The translations under genes and the position numbers were made by a program. This document shows positions 19,088 to 28,708 of a stretch of 64,000 nucleotides of DNA, piece by piece (the stretch's first letter is position 1; the number at the start of each line of letters is the position of its first letter). Below the pieces are notes generated by a model, which had not been told where the DNA came from, did no database searches, and saw only the letters and a list, made by a program, of their open reading frames with translations. Source of the DNA: Bryobacterales bacterium (GTDB lineage: Bacteria > Acidobacteriota > Terriglobia > Bryobacterales > UBA6623); NCBI GenBank assembly GCA_022824585.1, contig JAJDZN010000031.1:1-64000 (forward strand), read 5' to 3'.

Positions 19088-19197
19088 GTAATCCTCCTTT
19101 CCGTGCCGGATGGTGGAACCCCGAGAAGGAACCGGTAGGCGGCAATTGTCTGGCGGTCTGCGTGTGCCGGAATCCGTCGGCACCGCTATACTCAGCC

Positions 19198-19938
19198 ATG
19201 GCCGAATACGACTCGATCGCCTCGGGATACAGCGACTCCAAACAGCTGCCCTTCCGGGACCACGTCGAACGGCACACGCTCTTCCGGACGCTCGGCGACA
19301 TTCGGGGCGCCCGCGTGCTGGACCTTGCGTGCGGAGATGGCTTCTACACCCGGCTGCTCAAGCAAGCGGGCGCTTCGTCCGTAACCGGAGTGGATGTCTC
19401 GGCCGAGATGATCCGCTTGGCGGAGGAGAGCGAGCGCCGGCGCCCGCTCGGATGCACGTATGTCCGAGCCGACGCTGCCGATTTCAGGCCTTCCGAGCCG
19501 GTCGACATTCTGGTGGCCGCGTACCTGCTCAACTACGCAAGGACCGCGGAAGAACTCGTCGGCCTCTGCCGCGTGTGCCGCGACTCGCTGCGCCCCGACG
19601 GACGGTTCGTGGGCCTGAACGACAATCCGTGCGTTCCTCCCGACGGATCGGTAAGCCACCTCAAGTACGGGTTTGACCGACGGTGCGATCGCTTCCCGCC
19701 TCGGGAGGGTGACCCGATCCGCTACATGTTCCCGGCGGCGGATGGGAGTTCCATCGAATTCGCGAACTACTACCATTCCCCGGCAACCTACCAAGCTGCG
19801 TTCCGCGACGCTGGATTCCGGGACTTTCGCTGGGCACCCGTTTCGCTCGACCCTGCACAGGCAGGAGATTCCTTCTGGGACGATTTCATGCGGAGCCCGC
19901 CGATCATCGCGTTCTCGGCCGCGACTTCGGCCGGATGA
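19198..19938 (+). CDS. Class I SAM-dependent methyltransferase
   Basis: MAEYDSIASGYSDSKQLPFRDHVERHTLFRTLGDIRGARVLDLACGDGFYTRLLKQAGASSVTGVDVSAEMI. Confidence 0.92.
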   Translation: MAEYDSIASGYSDSKQLPFRDHVERHTLFRTLGDIRGARVLDLACGDGFYTRLLKQAGASSVTGVDVSAEMIRLAEESERRRPLGCTYVRADAADFRPSEPVDILVAAYLLNYARTAEELVGLCRVCRDSLRPDGRFVGLNDNPCVPPDGSVSHLKYGFDRRCDRFPPREGDPIRYMFPAADGSSIEFANYYHSPATYQAAFRDAGFRDFRWAPVSLDPAQAGDSFWDDFMRSPPIIAFSAATSAG

Positions 19939-20044
19939 TCCGTCAGAGGCTGGGACTGGCCTGCGCGTCTAGACGCCTGCCAAGTAGCCCGTCTCGAGCT
20001 TGTCGCGGATTGCGTGCGCCCGAGCCGGCTCTGAAACTAGACCG

Positions 20045-23000
20045 CTAGAACGTGAACCGGAGAACGAGATGGATCTCCCTCGCGTGACTGTCGTAGACCT
20101 GATCCGGTCGATCGAACAGCCGGTGGCCGGGGATCAGATTGTTGCGCGTGTCTCGAGACGCCACGGCTCGCGTGCTGTTCAACGAGCCGGGCGTGTACTG
20201 CGGATGGTTGAGCGCGTTGTAGAAGGCGGCCCGGAACTCGATGGCCTTGGACTCGCCCACCGAGAATCGCTTGCTGACGCTCACGTCGAAGTTGTTGATC
20301 CCTCGTAGGGGCAGCGTGTTGCGCCCGCCATCGGGATGCACGCCGGGCCCGGCCTTGACGTAGCGAGCGTTCGGGTTGTCCGCGAGGTATCCGACTACGT
20401 CGCCGTCACTGTTCATGAGCGCCGTCACGTCGCTTCCGGTGCGGTCTGCGCCGCGCGGATTCACCACGACCCTGTCGGTGGCGCCGTCTAGGTTCCGGTT
20501 GGAGTCGAGCCCGCTTTGGACCGTGGCGTACTGGGGCGACTCGGCCGTGTACATGCCGGAAAGCACCCAATTGCCCAGCAGGTTCTTCCGGAACCATCGC
20601 GTGGAATTTCCGAACCACGGCACCTCGTAGACCCAGGCCACGGTGAAACGGTGCGTGCGGTCCAGGAACGAGCGCGCTCGCTCGGCGCGCATGTCTTGGA
20701 AGTCCTGCGGCCGTCGCGGGGAAAGCAGCGTGGAGAACAGGTCGGCGGTGCTGTCGTCGATGTTCTTGCTCCAGGTGTAGGCGCCGACAAACTGCAGGCC
20801 GTTGGAGAACCTTCGCTTCGCCTCCAGCGCGAGGCCGTGATACACCGAGTTGCCGCGGTTCGGGAACGAGAAGATGAACGGGCTGAAGCCCGCCTCGGAA
20901 AACACCGGCAGGGAGATCGGTTCCGCATCGATGTCTGCGAGGGTCAAGCCGAGCGTGTCCAGCTCCGACTGGCCCGGCCGCTCGTAGAACGTGGGCAGCG
21001 AACGCCGGGGAGTCGCCCTGGCTACGAGCGGGAGGATGCTTTGCGTGAACAGGCGGACTCCGCGAGTGCCGAGATAGCGGGCCGAAACGGTGTAGTCGCG
21101 CGCCAATACCTGCTCGATTCCGAAGTTCCACTGCATGGAATAGGGAAGATGCTGGTGCTGTATATAGGTGGAAGTCAGCGAGCGAGCCGCTGCTTCGTCA
21201 AGTTCGTCCGGTCTCTGATCGGGCCGGATGCCGCCGTTCGCAAGGTAATTCGGCGTATCGACGGTAGGGTCGCCCCGGAACGTGTTCTCCACTTGGGGCG
21301 GCTTGGATAGCTGCCCGAGGTTGGTGAAATACGAGTCGTAGGCGATCCCGAACCCGGCCCGGATGACGGTATTGCCCTCCGAGCCGGGGGAGTAGGCCAG
21401 TCCCGCTCTGGGCGCAAAGTTAAGCCTCTGCGCTCTCGGCTCGCCGAAGGTCAACACTCCCGGCACGCTCGACAGGGCGTTGAGGCGTTGCAGCTTGTCC
21501 CCGTACGGCACGCCCTTGTACTCGTGTCGCAAGCCGAGCGTGAGCGTGAGGTTCCGCAGGATCTTGGTCTCGCTGCTCACATACCAGTACAGCTCGGTGT
21601 TGTTGCCGTGGTAGATGCCGCCTCCCGTGTTGCGTTCCGCTTGGATGTCAGGGCTCAAGTCGAGCAGGAAACGCTCCAGAGTGGAATAGTTGTAATCGCC
21701 GCGCTGGCGTTGCACGAACAGGTCCGAGGAGATGTTCCGCCTGGCATCGACACCGAATCTCAGGGTGTGGCGCCCTTCGATGAAGGTGGTGTTGTTCACG
21801 AGCTGGTAGGTATTCTGCGCCCCTCTCTGGGGCGCGACCTCGTACGGGCCGATCTGGATATCGAGATCCTGCTCGATCGTGATGTTCGGGAAGGAATCCA
21901 GCCCCGGAAACTCGAAATCCCCCGCGGGAATGCTGGAGGAAGAGCGGCTGAATCCGAGCCGCGTCTCGTTGAACCACCGCGGCGAAAAGGCTCGGAAGTA
22001 CGAGAGTGTTGCCAGCTGCCGGCTGGCCGTGCTCTTGCTTATGAACGTTGGCAGATCCGGGGCAGTTCCGGGGTCGAGGGCGTCGCTCGCGTTGCGGATC
22101 GTGCGAAACCGCAACTGGTCGCCCCCCTTGCGGTTGTAGTCGACGCTAGCCAGCCAGGTGTGGTTGTTTTGGTACGTTGGCACGTTGATCGGCAGCACGC
22201 CGATCGGGACTTCTTCGCCCAGCACCGTTGCGGTGCCGGTGGCGGCGGGAGCCGGCGGGACGTATTGCTTCAACACATCGCGGTTCGTGCTTGACAGGCC
22301 CTGGATGCGATCCAAGATTGCGTAACCCTCGGCTGTCGGCGAGGAGAACGGCCGTCCCGGAGTCGAGGCTTGGCCGACCGGATTCCGCTGGTATGTCCCG
22401 AAGTAAAAGAGCCTGTTCCTGATGACAGGCCCACCGATGGTGGCCCCGAAGCGGTTGTCGTCGAGGCGCGGCTTCTCCGTGATGCCCCGCCGCTTGTTGG
22501 ACTGGTCCAGCGCGTTCAGCGTGCGGTTCGCGAAGTACTCGTACAGGGAGCCGTGGACATCGTTGCTCCCGCTGCGGACCACCGTGTTGAACTGGCCGCC
22601 GGTGGAGCGCCCGAATTCCGCGCCGTACTGGTTCTGCAGCAACGAGAACTCCGCCACCGCCTCGTTCGGCACGTCCACGACACGCCCCGTGACGCCCTTG
22701 TGGTTGTTGTCGACGCCCTCGATCATGAAGTTGTTGTTGCGCGGCCGCTGGCCGCCAATGGAGGGGCCCTCGCCCAGTCCCGTGCCGCCGCTGGAGGCGA
22801 CGCCCGCGCCCTGTAGCGAGAGGTTCAGCACGCCCAGGGCGAGGTCCGAACTCGGGCTGTAGAGCGCTTGGCGCGAATCGAACGAGCCGCCGACCGTCGA
22901 AGTGGTCGTGTCGATCTGCGCCGAGGCGGCGGTGACCTCGACCTCCGTTTGCACCTCGCCGACTTCAAGGGTCAGATTCACGGTGCTTGTGCGGTTGAGC

Positions 23001-23317
23001 GCAACGGCGATGCCGGACAGCATCGCAGGGGCGAAGCCTGCCGCCTCCGCCGAGAGCGTGTAGTCTCCGACGGGAAGGTTGTTGAAACGGTATGCGCCCA
23101 GTTCGTCGGTCCGCCGGTTCCAGCTCGCCCCGGTGTTGACATTCACGACCGTGACGGTTGAGCGGGGAATCGACGCGCCGGTTTGATCCAGCACCGTACC
23201 TAGGAGGTGGCCGTCCGTCGCTTGGCCCCGGACGGAGTTCGCTGCCGCAAGCAGCAACGCGACGGATAGCAGCGCTTGACCTGCAATCTTCGTCGTTGCG
23301 AATGCGCCTGTCTGCAC
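20045..23317 (-). CDS. TonB-dependent receptor with carboxypeptidase-regulatory-like domain
   Basis: 1090 aa, GTG start; GHLLGTVLDQTGASIPRSTVTVVNVNTGASWNRRTDELGAYRFNNLPVGDYTLSAEAAGF; Oar-type barrel; C-term HLVLRFTF. Confidence 0.93.
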   Translation of the reverse strand: MQTGAFATTKIAGQALLSVALLLAAANSVRGQATDGHLLGTVLDQTGASIPRSTVTVVNVNTGASWNRRTDELGAYRFNNLPVGDYTLSAEAAGFAPAMLSGIAVALNRTSTVNLTLEVGEVQTEVEVTAASAQIDTTTSTVGGSFDSRQALYSPSSDLALGVLNLSLQGAGVASSGGTGLGEGPSIGGQRPRNNNFMIEGVDNNHKGVTGRVVDVPNEAVAEFSLLQNQYGAEFGRSTGGQFNTVVRSGSNDVHGSLYEYFANRTLNALDQSNKRRGITEKPRLDDNRFGATIGGPVIRNRLFYFGTYQRNPVGQASTPGRPFSSPTAEGYAILDRIQGLSSTNRDVLKQYVPPAPAATGTATVLGEEVPIGVLPINVPTYQNNHTWLASVDYNRKGGDQLRFRTIRNASDALDPGTAPDLPTFISKSTASRQLATLSYFRAFSPRWFNETRLGFSRSSSSIPAGDFEFPGLDSFPNITIEQDLDIQIGPYEVAPQRGAQNTYQLVNNTTFIEGRHTLRFGVDARRNISSDLFVQRQRGDYNYSTLERFLLDLSPDIQAERNTGGGIYHGNNTELYWYVSSETKILRNLTLTLGLRHEYKGVPYGDKLQRLNALSSVPGVLTFGEPRAQRLNFAPRAGLAYSPGSEGNTVIRAGFGIAYDSYFTNLGQLSKPPQVENTFRGDPTVDTPNYLANGGIRPDQRPDELDEAAARSLTSTYIQHQHLPYSMQWNFGIEQVLARDYTVSARYLGTRGVRLFTQSILPLVARATPRRSLPTFYERPGQSELDTLGLTLADIDAEPISLPVFSEAGFSPFIFSFPNRGNSVYHGLALEAKRRFSNGLQFVGAYTWSKNIDDSTADLFSTLLSPRRPQDFQDMRAERARSFLDRTHRFTVAWVYEVPWFGNSTRWFRKNLLGNWVLSGMYTAESPQYATVQSGLDSNRNLDGATDRVVVNPRGADRTGSDVTALMNSDGDVVGYLADNPNARYVKAGPGVHPDGGRNTLPLRGINNFDVSVSKRFSVGESKAIEFRAAFYNALNHPQYTPGSLNSTRAVASRDTRNNLIPGHRLFDRPDQVYDSHAREIHLVLRFTF

Positions 23318-23353
23318 AGGAATTACTCTAGACCTAGTCCAACAGACGGTGCT

Positions 23354-23430
23354 TGGTGGGCGGCACTGGACTCGAACCAGTGGCCTCCTGCTTGTAAGGC
23401 AGGCGCTCTAACCAACTGAGCTAGCCGCCC
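23354..23430 (-). tRNA. tRNA-Val (anticodon TAC), CCA encoded
   Basis: Reverse strand GGGCGGCTAGCTCAGTTGGTTAGAGCGCCTGCCTTACAAGCAGGAGGCCACTGGTTCGAGTCCAGTGCCGCCCACCA: acceptor GGGCGGC/GCCGCCC, anticodon stem CCTGC/GCAGG with loop CTTACAA, T-arm ACTGG-TTCGAGT-CCAGT. Confidence 0.96.
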
Positions 23431-23706
23431 TGGGGATGGCGAGGGGCAGTCTTGCGTCACAGCTTAGGCAGATCGCGGTCGCGGGACGGGCGGCCCCTTT
23501 CCAGTCTGACAGATGGGGGGGCGATCCCGTCGCCGTTCGAGCTGCGGTGTGCGATTCTCCGACATTCAGCCCGAGTACGCCGACTCGGCCACGTGGATCG
23601 GTGATCCGCGGGACAATCATTATGTTGCGCCACCGGAGCGTGTCGGTAGATGTTGCCTCGTTGATCGCCAAGAGAGGCGGCTGGTCCTGATGGGAGGACT
23701 GTAATC

Positions 23707-24093
23707 ATGAACCGATATCCCGCACTGATCGACGGCGAGAAAGGGGCGTACGGCGTCATGTTTCCCGATTTGCCAGGGATTGTCGCGATGGGCTCGACGA
23801 TTGAAGAAGCAATGACACATGCCGAGGAGGCTCTGCGCGACTACGCGATCGAGGCAAGCAAGGACGGTTCCGTCCTAAGGCCGCCGACTGCGATGGAGAA
23901 CGTAGCGGCCCCGCGTGGTCACACGCTGGCCTCGGTTCCGCTGACAGCACCTACCGGTCGAAGCGTCCGTGCGAACCTCTCGTTGGATGAGGGAGTCGCC
24001 GAGTTCATCGACACGGAGGCGCGCCGGCGCAAGATGACGCGAACGGCATACGTCGAATGGATGGCGCGGCGAATTGCGCAAATGGGGGGTTAA
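23707..24093 (+). CDS. HicB-family antitoxin
   Basis: MNRYPALIDGEKGAYGVMFPDLPGIVAMGSTIEEAMTHAEEALRDYAIEA...VRANLSLDEGVAEFIDTEARRRKMTRTAYVEWMARR; preceded by GGGAGGA. Confidence 0.85.
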   Translation: MNRYPALIDGEKGAYGVMFPDLPGIVAMGSTIEEAMTHAEEALRDYAIEASKDGSVLRPPTAMENVAAPRGHTLASVPLTAPTGRSVRANLSLDEGVAEFIDTEARRRKMTRTAYVEWMARRIAQMGG

Positions 24094-24273
24094 GGCTGTC
24101 CGAGTATGCGGGGAGAGCTTGTGCCGAGCTCGCGGTACTTGAGCCCCGCCCCCCCATCGCTTACTCGGGCTCCGAGGGTGCCATTGGAACAACCGGCCGA
24201 GGGCGGCAGCGGCCAATTTCAACCGCATCCGAACCAACCCGCTCGCGGCGGCCTCCGTGCTAACCTTTTCCTG

Positions 24274-25470
24274 ATGTCCAACTTGATTCAACGGCGCACG
24301 TTCTTCAGCGCGGCGGCAGCCTTCACCGCCGCTTCTTACAGCCGCATCCTCGGGGCCAACGAGAAGGTCAACATGGGCTTGATCGGCTGTGGCGGCCGCG
24401 GCCGGGGAGTGCTGCGAAGCTTCATAGCGAATCCGAATGTCAACGCCACTGCGCTGTGCGACGTCTTCAGCGCGCGCATCGACGAGGCGGCCCAGGTAGC
24501 GCCCAACGCCAAGGGCTACAAGGCGCATGAGGATCTGCTCGCAGCCAACGACGTTGACGCGGTTCTGATCGCCACTCCCGACCACTGGCATGCCGGCACC
24601 TGCGTTGACGCCGCCAATGCTGGCAAGGACATCTACTGTGAGAAGCCGCTCACGTTGCGGATCGAGGAAGGCCCGCAAATCGTAAAGGCCGTGCGCCTCA
24701 ACGAGCGCGTGTGCCAAGTGGGCATGCAGCAGCGCTCGGCGAAGCACTACCTCATGGCCAAAGAGAAGTTCTTCGATTCGGGCAAGATCGGCAAGGTCAC
24801 GCTGGCGCGGACTTGGTGGCACGGCAACGGCGCCCACCTGCGTCCGTTTCCCGAGCAGTACACAGAGCAGCCTTCGAATCTGGACTGGGGACGGTTTCTC
24901 GGCCCGGTGTCGTGGCGCGAGTACGATCCGAAGCAGTACTTCAACTTCCGAGCCTACCTAGAGTACGGCGGCGGGCAGATCACCGATCTCTTTACGCACT
25001 GGATCGACGCTGTCCATCTGTTCATGGGCCAGGACGACCCGGTCGCGGCCGTGGCTTCGGGCGGCATCTACCACTACAAGGACGGGCGCACCGCTCCCGA
25101 CACGATCAACTGCCTGCTGGACTACCGCCAAGAGTGGACAGCCACGTTCGAGGGCACGCTCGCGCCGGGCCTGCGCGGTGCAGGAGTGGAGGTGATCGGA
25201 ACCGAGGGGCGGCTATGGATCACGCGGGGCCGCTACGAGTGGTACTTGCCTCGCCAGGACGAGCCGGCCGAGGTCCAAGAGGCAATCGGCAACATGACGC
25301 AGGATCACGTCGACAACTTCATCGACTGCGTCAAGAGCCGCGAGCGGCCGAATGGGGACGTATGGGTCGGCCACCGGTCCGCGCAGGCCTCCCACTTGGG
25401 GAACATCGCGTATCTGCAGAAGCGGCGGCTGAAGTTCGACCCGGACCGCGAAGAGATCCTGCCGCTCTAA
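24274..25470 (+). CDS. Gfo/Idh/MocA family oxidoreductase, Tat-type signal
   Basis: MSNLIQRRTFFSAAAAFTAASYSRILGANEKVNMGLIGCGGRGRGVLRSFIANPNVNATALCDVFSARIDEA...DAVLIATPDHWHAGTCVDAANAGKDIYCEKPL. Confidence 0.93.
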   Translation: MSNLIQRRTFFSAAAAFTAASYSRILGANEKVNMGLIGCGGRGRGVLRSFIANPNVNATALCDVFSARIDEAAQVAPNAKGYKAHEDLLAANDVDAVLIATPDHWHAGTCVDAANAGKDIYCEKPLTLRIEEGPQIVKAVRLNERVCQVGMQQRSAKHYLMAKEKFFDSGKIGKVTLARTWWHGNGAHLRPFPEQYTEQPSNLDWGRFLGPVSWREYDPKQYFNFRAYLEYGGGQITDLFTHWIDAVHLFMGQDDPVAAVASGGIYHYKDGRTAPDTINCLLDYRQEWTATFEGTLAPGLRGAGVEVIGTEGRLWITRGRYEWYLPRQDEPAEVQEAIGNMTQDHVDNFIDCVKSRERPNGDVWVGHRSAQASHLGNIAYLQKRRLKFDPDREEILPL

Positions 25471-25735
25471 ACGGCAGGGTTGAGACAGGGATCCTGATCA
25501 CCGCCCCCTCGCCGGGCAGCTTGGCGCTCGGGTTCGTCTGTGGGCCCGGATCCGCGGCAACCGCGGGGAAACCGAGCTCCGTGCAGGTCTAGGGCACTAG
25601 TGGCGCCGGCGTCGCATCGTCGACGCCCCCGTGCCGTCGAAGCAGGCACGCGCGCCACCGGTCCGGCCCTGATATTCGGCAATGCGCGGGCAGGCTTGGA
25701 CGTGAACTCCGCCCGCGGACATCCATCTGCGACCC

Positions 25736-26578
25736 TTAGCGCAGCAAGCCTTCCACAAACGGCACTTCGAACACCTTGTCGTGCTGGATCGGGCCGTGCC
25801 CGAAGTACCCGTCCTCGCCAAACAGCTCGCCGTGATCTGCGGTGATCGTGATGTAGGTGTTCTCCGGCACTAGATCGAAAAGTTCCTCCACGACGCGATC
25901 GAGGTACTCGACCGCCTTGATCTGCCTGTCGCGCAGCGTGTCGAGCTTGCCCTGGTCGAAGAATTCCTCGCTGCCCTCGGTCAGCTTTCCGCCCACGATA
26001 TGGTCGTCCAGATGGCGGAACACGCCGTGAACTCCGCTGACCCTCGGCCACTTCTCGGGAGGCTCGTCGGGCAGCGCGTAAGGATAGTGGGTCTCGCCCA
26101 CGTTGAGGATGTAGAACGACGGCCGGTCTTCCGGAAAGCGCATCTCCCTGAGCATGGCTCGCATGTCGTTGTGCTTGGGCATCAGCCGATACGTGTCGAA
26201 TCCCGTGTTGAGGATGGTCCTCGGGTTCAGGACCGGCAGGGAGACCATCGCGTGCGTGCGGTAGTTGAACTGTTTTTGCAGGAAGGTCGGGAAGTAAAGC
26301 TGCGGCACCAAGGACTTGAAGCCCACGTTCTCCACGCCCAGCCGCTCGTTGAACTTGAAGAAGTCCTTCTTGTAGTACTCCGATGCGTACACGTGCGCCG
26401 GGCTGCTGTGGGGCAGCAGGCCCATGAGCAGGTTGTAGTGCGAAGGGGCCGTCCAAGAGGCGTACGACCAGCGCTGCTCGACGGCGCCGAGCTTGGCGAT
26501 GGTCTTCGGTGCAGCGGCCGCGAACGAATCGAACCGGCAGCTGTCGAAGATTACCAGGACATAGTTGTGCGGACGCAT
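25736..26578 (-). CDS. Sulfatase/alkaline-phosphatase-superfamily protein without FGly cysteine motif
   Basis: NYVLVIFDSCRFDSF...SYASWTAPSHYNLLMGLLPH...NTYITITADHGELFGEDGYFGHGPIQHDKVFEVPFV. Confidence 0.8.
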   Translation of the reverse strand: MRPHNYVLVIFDSCRFDSFAAAAPKTIAKLGAVEQRWSYASWTAPSHYNLLMGLLPHSSPAHVYASEYYKKDFFKFNERLGVENVGFKSLVPQLYFPTFLQKQFNYRTHAMVSLPVLNPRTILNTGFDTYRLMPKHNDMRAMLREMRFPEDRPSFYILNVGETHYPYALPDEPPEKWPRVSGVHGVFRHLDDHIVGGKLTEGSEEFFDQGKLDTLRDRQIKAVEYLDRVVEELFDLVPENTYITITADHGELFGEDGYFGHGPIQHDKVFEVPFVEGLLR

Positions 26579-26703
26579 CGGACCCGAGCTTCGATTGTAC
26601 GAACACGAGGCGCAGGCGCTCCGCGCACGATTCTGTCGGCGCGCGGTCGCGCTGATTCGATCTGTTGCGGTATGGTTGCAGCGGCAACCGCAGGGGATCC
26701 GCT

Positions 26704-28128
26704 ATGTCGCTTCGAAGTCTTGACCGCCGGCAGTTTTTCGGGGCTGCTTCTGCGCTGCTTCCCGCCGCCGCGTCGGTGCGCGGCCAGTCTGCGTCGCGGC
26801 GGCCCAACATCGTCTTCTTGATGACTGACAACCACCGCTGGGACCTGCTCGGCTGTGCGGGGAACGAAATCATCCAGACGCCGAACATCGACCGGCTCGC
26901 CGAGCGCGGGACTCGCTTCGCCAACTCGTTCTGCACCACGTCGATCTGCGCGGCGACGCGGGCCAGCATCCTGACCGGCGAGTTCCGCCGCGAGCACGGC
27001 TACACGTTCACGATGCCCGCCATGAGCGTGCAGCGCATGGATCGCAGCTATCCGACCCTGCTCAAGCAGTCCGGCTATCGCACGGGCTTCGTGGGCAAGC
27101 TCGGAGTCGAGGTGGACCCGCGCGCCCCGGAGCGCATGTTCGACTTTTACCGCCCTCGCATCGCCAGCTCAACCCGCAACCCGTACTACCGCGAAGCAGA
27201 CGACGGAACAGTCAAGCACGTCACCACCATCAACGGGGACGATGCCGTCGAATTCATTCGGACAAGCTCGCAGGACCAGCCGTTCTGCCTGTCCGTCAGC
27301 TTCAGCGCGCCGCATCCGGAAGACGACCACATCGATCAGTACATCTTTGACAAGGAGCTGCGCGCTCTCTACGAGCGAGATGTCATTCCGCCCCCGCCAA
27401 TCCAAGAACACGAGCACTTTCACCGGCTGCCGGGATTCATCCAAGTCTCGATGAGCCGGCAGCGCTGGTTCCGTCGGTTCGACACGCCCGAGAAGTACCA
27501 GCGAATGATGAAGGGAATGTACCGGCTCATCACCGGGGTTGACCGCCAGGTCGGCCGCGTCGTGGCCGAGCTCGAGCGACGGGGATTCGACGACAACACC
27601 GTGGTTGTCTTCACCGGCGACAACGGGATCATGATCGGCGAGCACGGCTTGACCGGGATCTGGCTGATGTACGAAGGCTCCATCCGCAAGCCCCTGATCA
27701 TCGCCGACCCGCGGTTGAGCGAATCCCACCACGGAGTGACCGCTGAACAGATGACGCTCAGCTTCGACTGTCCGGCGACGATGCTCGATCTGGCCGGAGT
27801 TCCGATCCCCGAGCAGATGCGCGGCCGCAGCTTGGTGCCCTTGATGCGGGGCGAGGCTCCGGACTGGCGCGAGGATTTCTTCTACGAACACCTGTACGAG
27901 CGCGAGACCATCCCCAAGAGCGAGGGCGTGCGCACGGAGCGGTTCAAGTATGTGCGCTACTTCGAGCGCAATCCCGTGTACGAGCAACTCTTTGACCTAG
28001 CGGCCGATCCTAACGAGATCACCAATCTCGCGGGCGATCCAAAGCATGGCGCGACCTTGCTAGCGCTGCGCGCGCGGTGTGACGAGCTCCGCGACAGCGT
28101 CGGCGGGCCCTACGTGCGGGGGATGTAG
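26704..28128 (+). CDS. Sulfatase with CxAxR-type motif
   Basis: Tat-like start MSLRSLDRRQFFGAASALLPAAASVRGQ; RPNIVFLMTDNHRWDLLGCAGNEIIQTPNIDRLAERGTRFANSFCTTSICAATRASILTGEF; VVVFTGDNGIMIGEHG. Confidence 0.92.
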   Translation: MSLRSLDRRQFFGAASALLPAAASVRGQSASRRPNIVFLMTDNHRWDLLGCAGNEIIQTPNIDRLAERGTRFANSFCTTSICAATRASILTGEFRREHGYTFTMPAMSVQRMDRSYPTLLKQSGYRTGFVGKLGVEVDPRAPERMFDFYRPRIASSTRNPYYREADDGTVKHVTTINGDDAVEFIRTSSQDQPFCLSVSFSAPHPEDDHIDQYIFDKELRALYERDVIPPPPIQEHEHFHRLPGFIQVSMSRQRWFRRFDTPEKYQRMMKGMYRLITGVDRQVGRVVAELERRGFDDNTVVVFTGDNGIMIGEHGLTGIWLMYEGSIRKPLIIADPRLSESHHGVTAEQMTLSFDCPATMLDLAGVPIPEQMRGRSLVPLMRGEAPDWREDFFYEHLYERETIPKSEGVRTERFKYVRYFERNPVYEQLFDLAADPNEITNLAGDPKHGATLLALRARCDELRDSVGGPYVRGM

Positions 28129-28291
28129 CGTGACCTGTAATCGTTAGGCCGTTTCGACCGATCTGCGCCTGCCAGTTCCGCCGGTCCGGTCGCTTGGCCT
28201 GCCCGGCCGGGCGTTCGGTCCGGGCTAGCCGACCCGGCATGTTCCGGCCCCGGCGTTTGAACGCCTTCGACAGGTTGCGCCACACTAAGAG

Positions 28292-28660
28292 TTGGCGCTG
28301 AAGGGCAATCGGTTTCACAAGGCTGTCGGCATCGAATTCGTCGAACTCCACGAAGACGGGGCGACGATGCGCCTTGAAGTCGCCGAAGGGCATCTCAACG
28401 GCGCGGGTGTGGTCCACGGCGGTGTGACGTTCACGCTCGCCGATTCCGCGTTGGGCTACGGCATCTACAAGTTCGTCGGCAAGCCCTGCACAACCGCCGA
28501 AATGAAGATCAACTACCTCAAGCCGGTTTCTTCCGGCGTGCTGACGGCGCGTTCCTATATCTTGCGTGCGGGCCGCAGGCTGGTCGTGGCGCGGGCCGAG
28601 GTCTGCTGCGGCGACGAGGCCGTCGCCGAAGTGCTCTCCACGTTCGCGGTTCTCGGCTGA
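28292..28660 (+). CDS. PaaI-like hotdog thioesterase (copy 1), TTG start
   Basis: MALKGNRFHKAVGIEFVELHEDG...LNGAGVVHGGVTFTLADSALGYGIYKFVGKPCTTAEMKINYLKPVSSGVLTARSYILRAGRRLVVARAEV. Confidence 0.88.
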   Translation: MALKGNRFHKAVGIEFVELHEDGATMRLEVAEGHLNGAGVVHGGVTFTLADSALGYGIYKFVGKPCTTAEMKINYLKPVSSGVLTARSYILRAGRRLVVARAEVCCGDEAVAEVLSTFAVLG

Positions 28661-28708
28661 GGCGTGGCAGGCAGCAGGGGCCCGGGCGGGGGCGAGGCGG
28701 TCACTAAG

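Noticed and set aside
23354-23430. tRNA as an integrative-element attachment site
   Set aside because: No integrase, transposase or visible repeated tRNA 3' fragment in the window; the neighbouring HicB alone is not enough.
25467-26969. 500-aa minus-strand ORF
   Set aside because: Alternate frame overlapping the sulfatase-like gene at 25736-26578; composition typical of a shadow frame.
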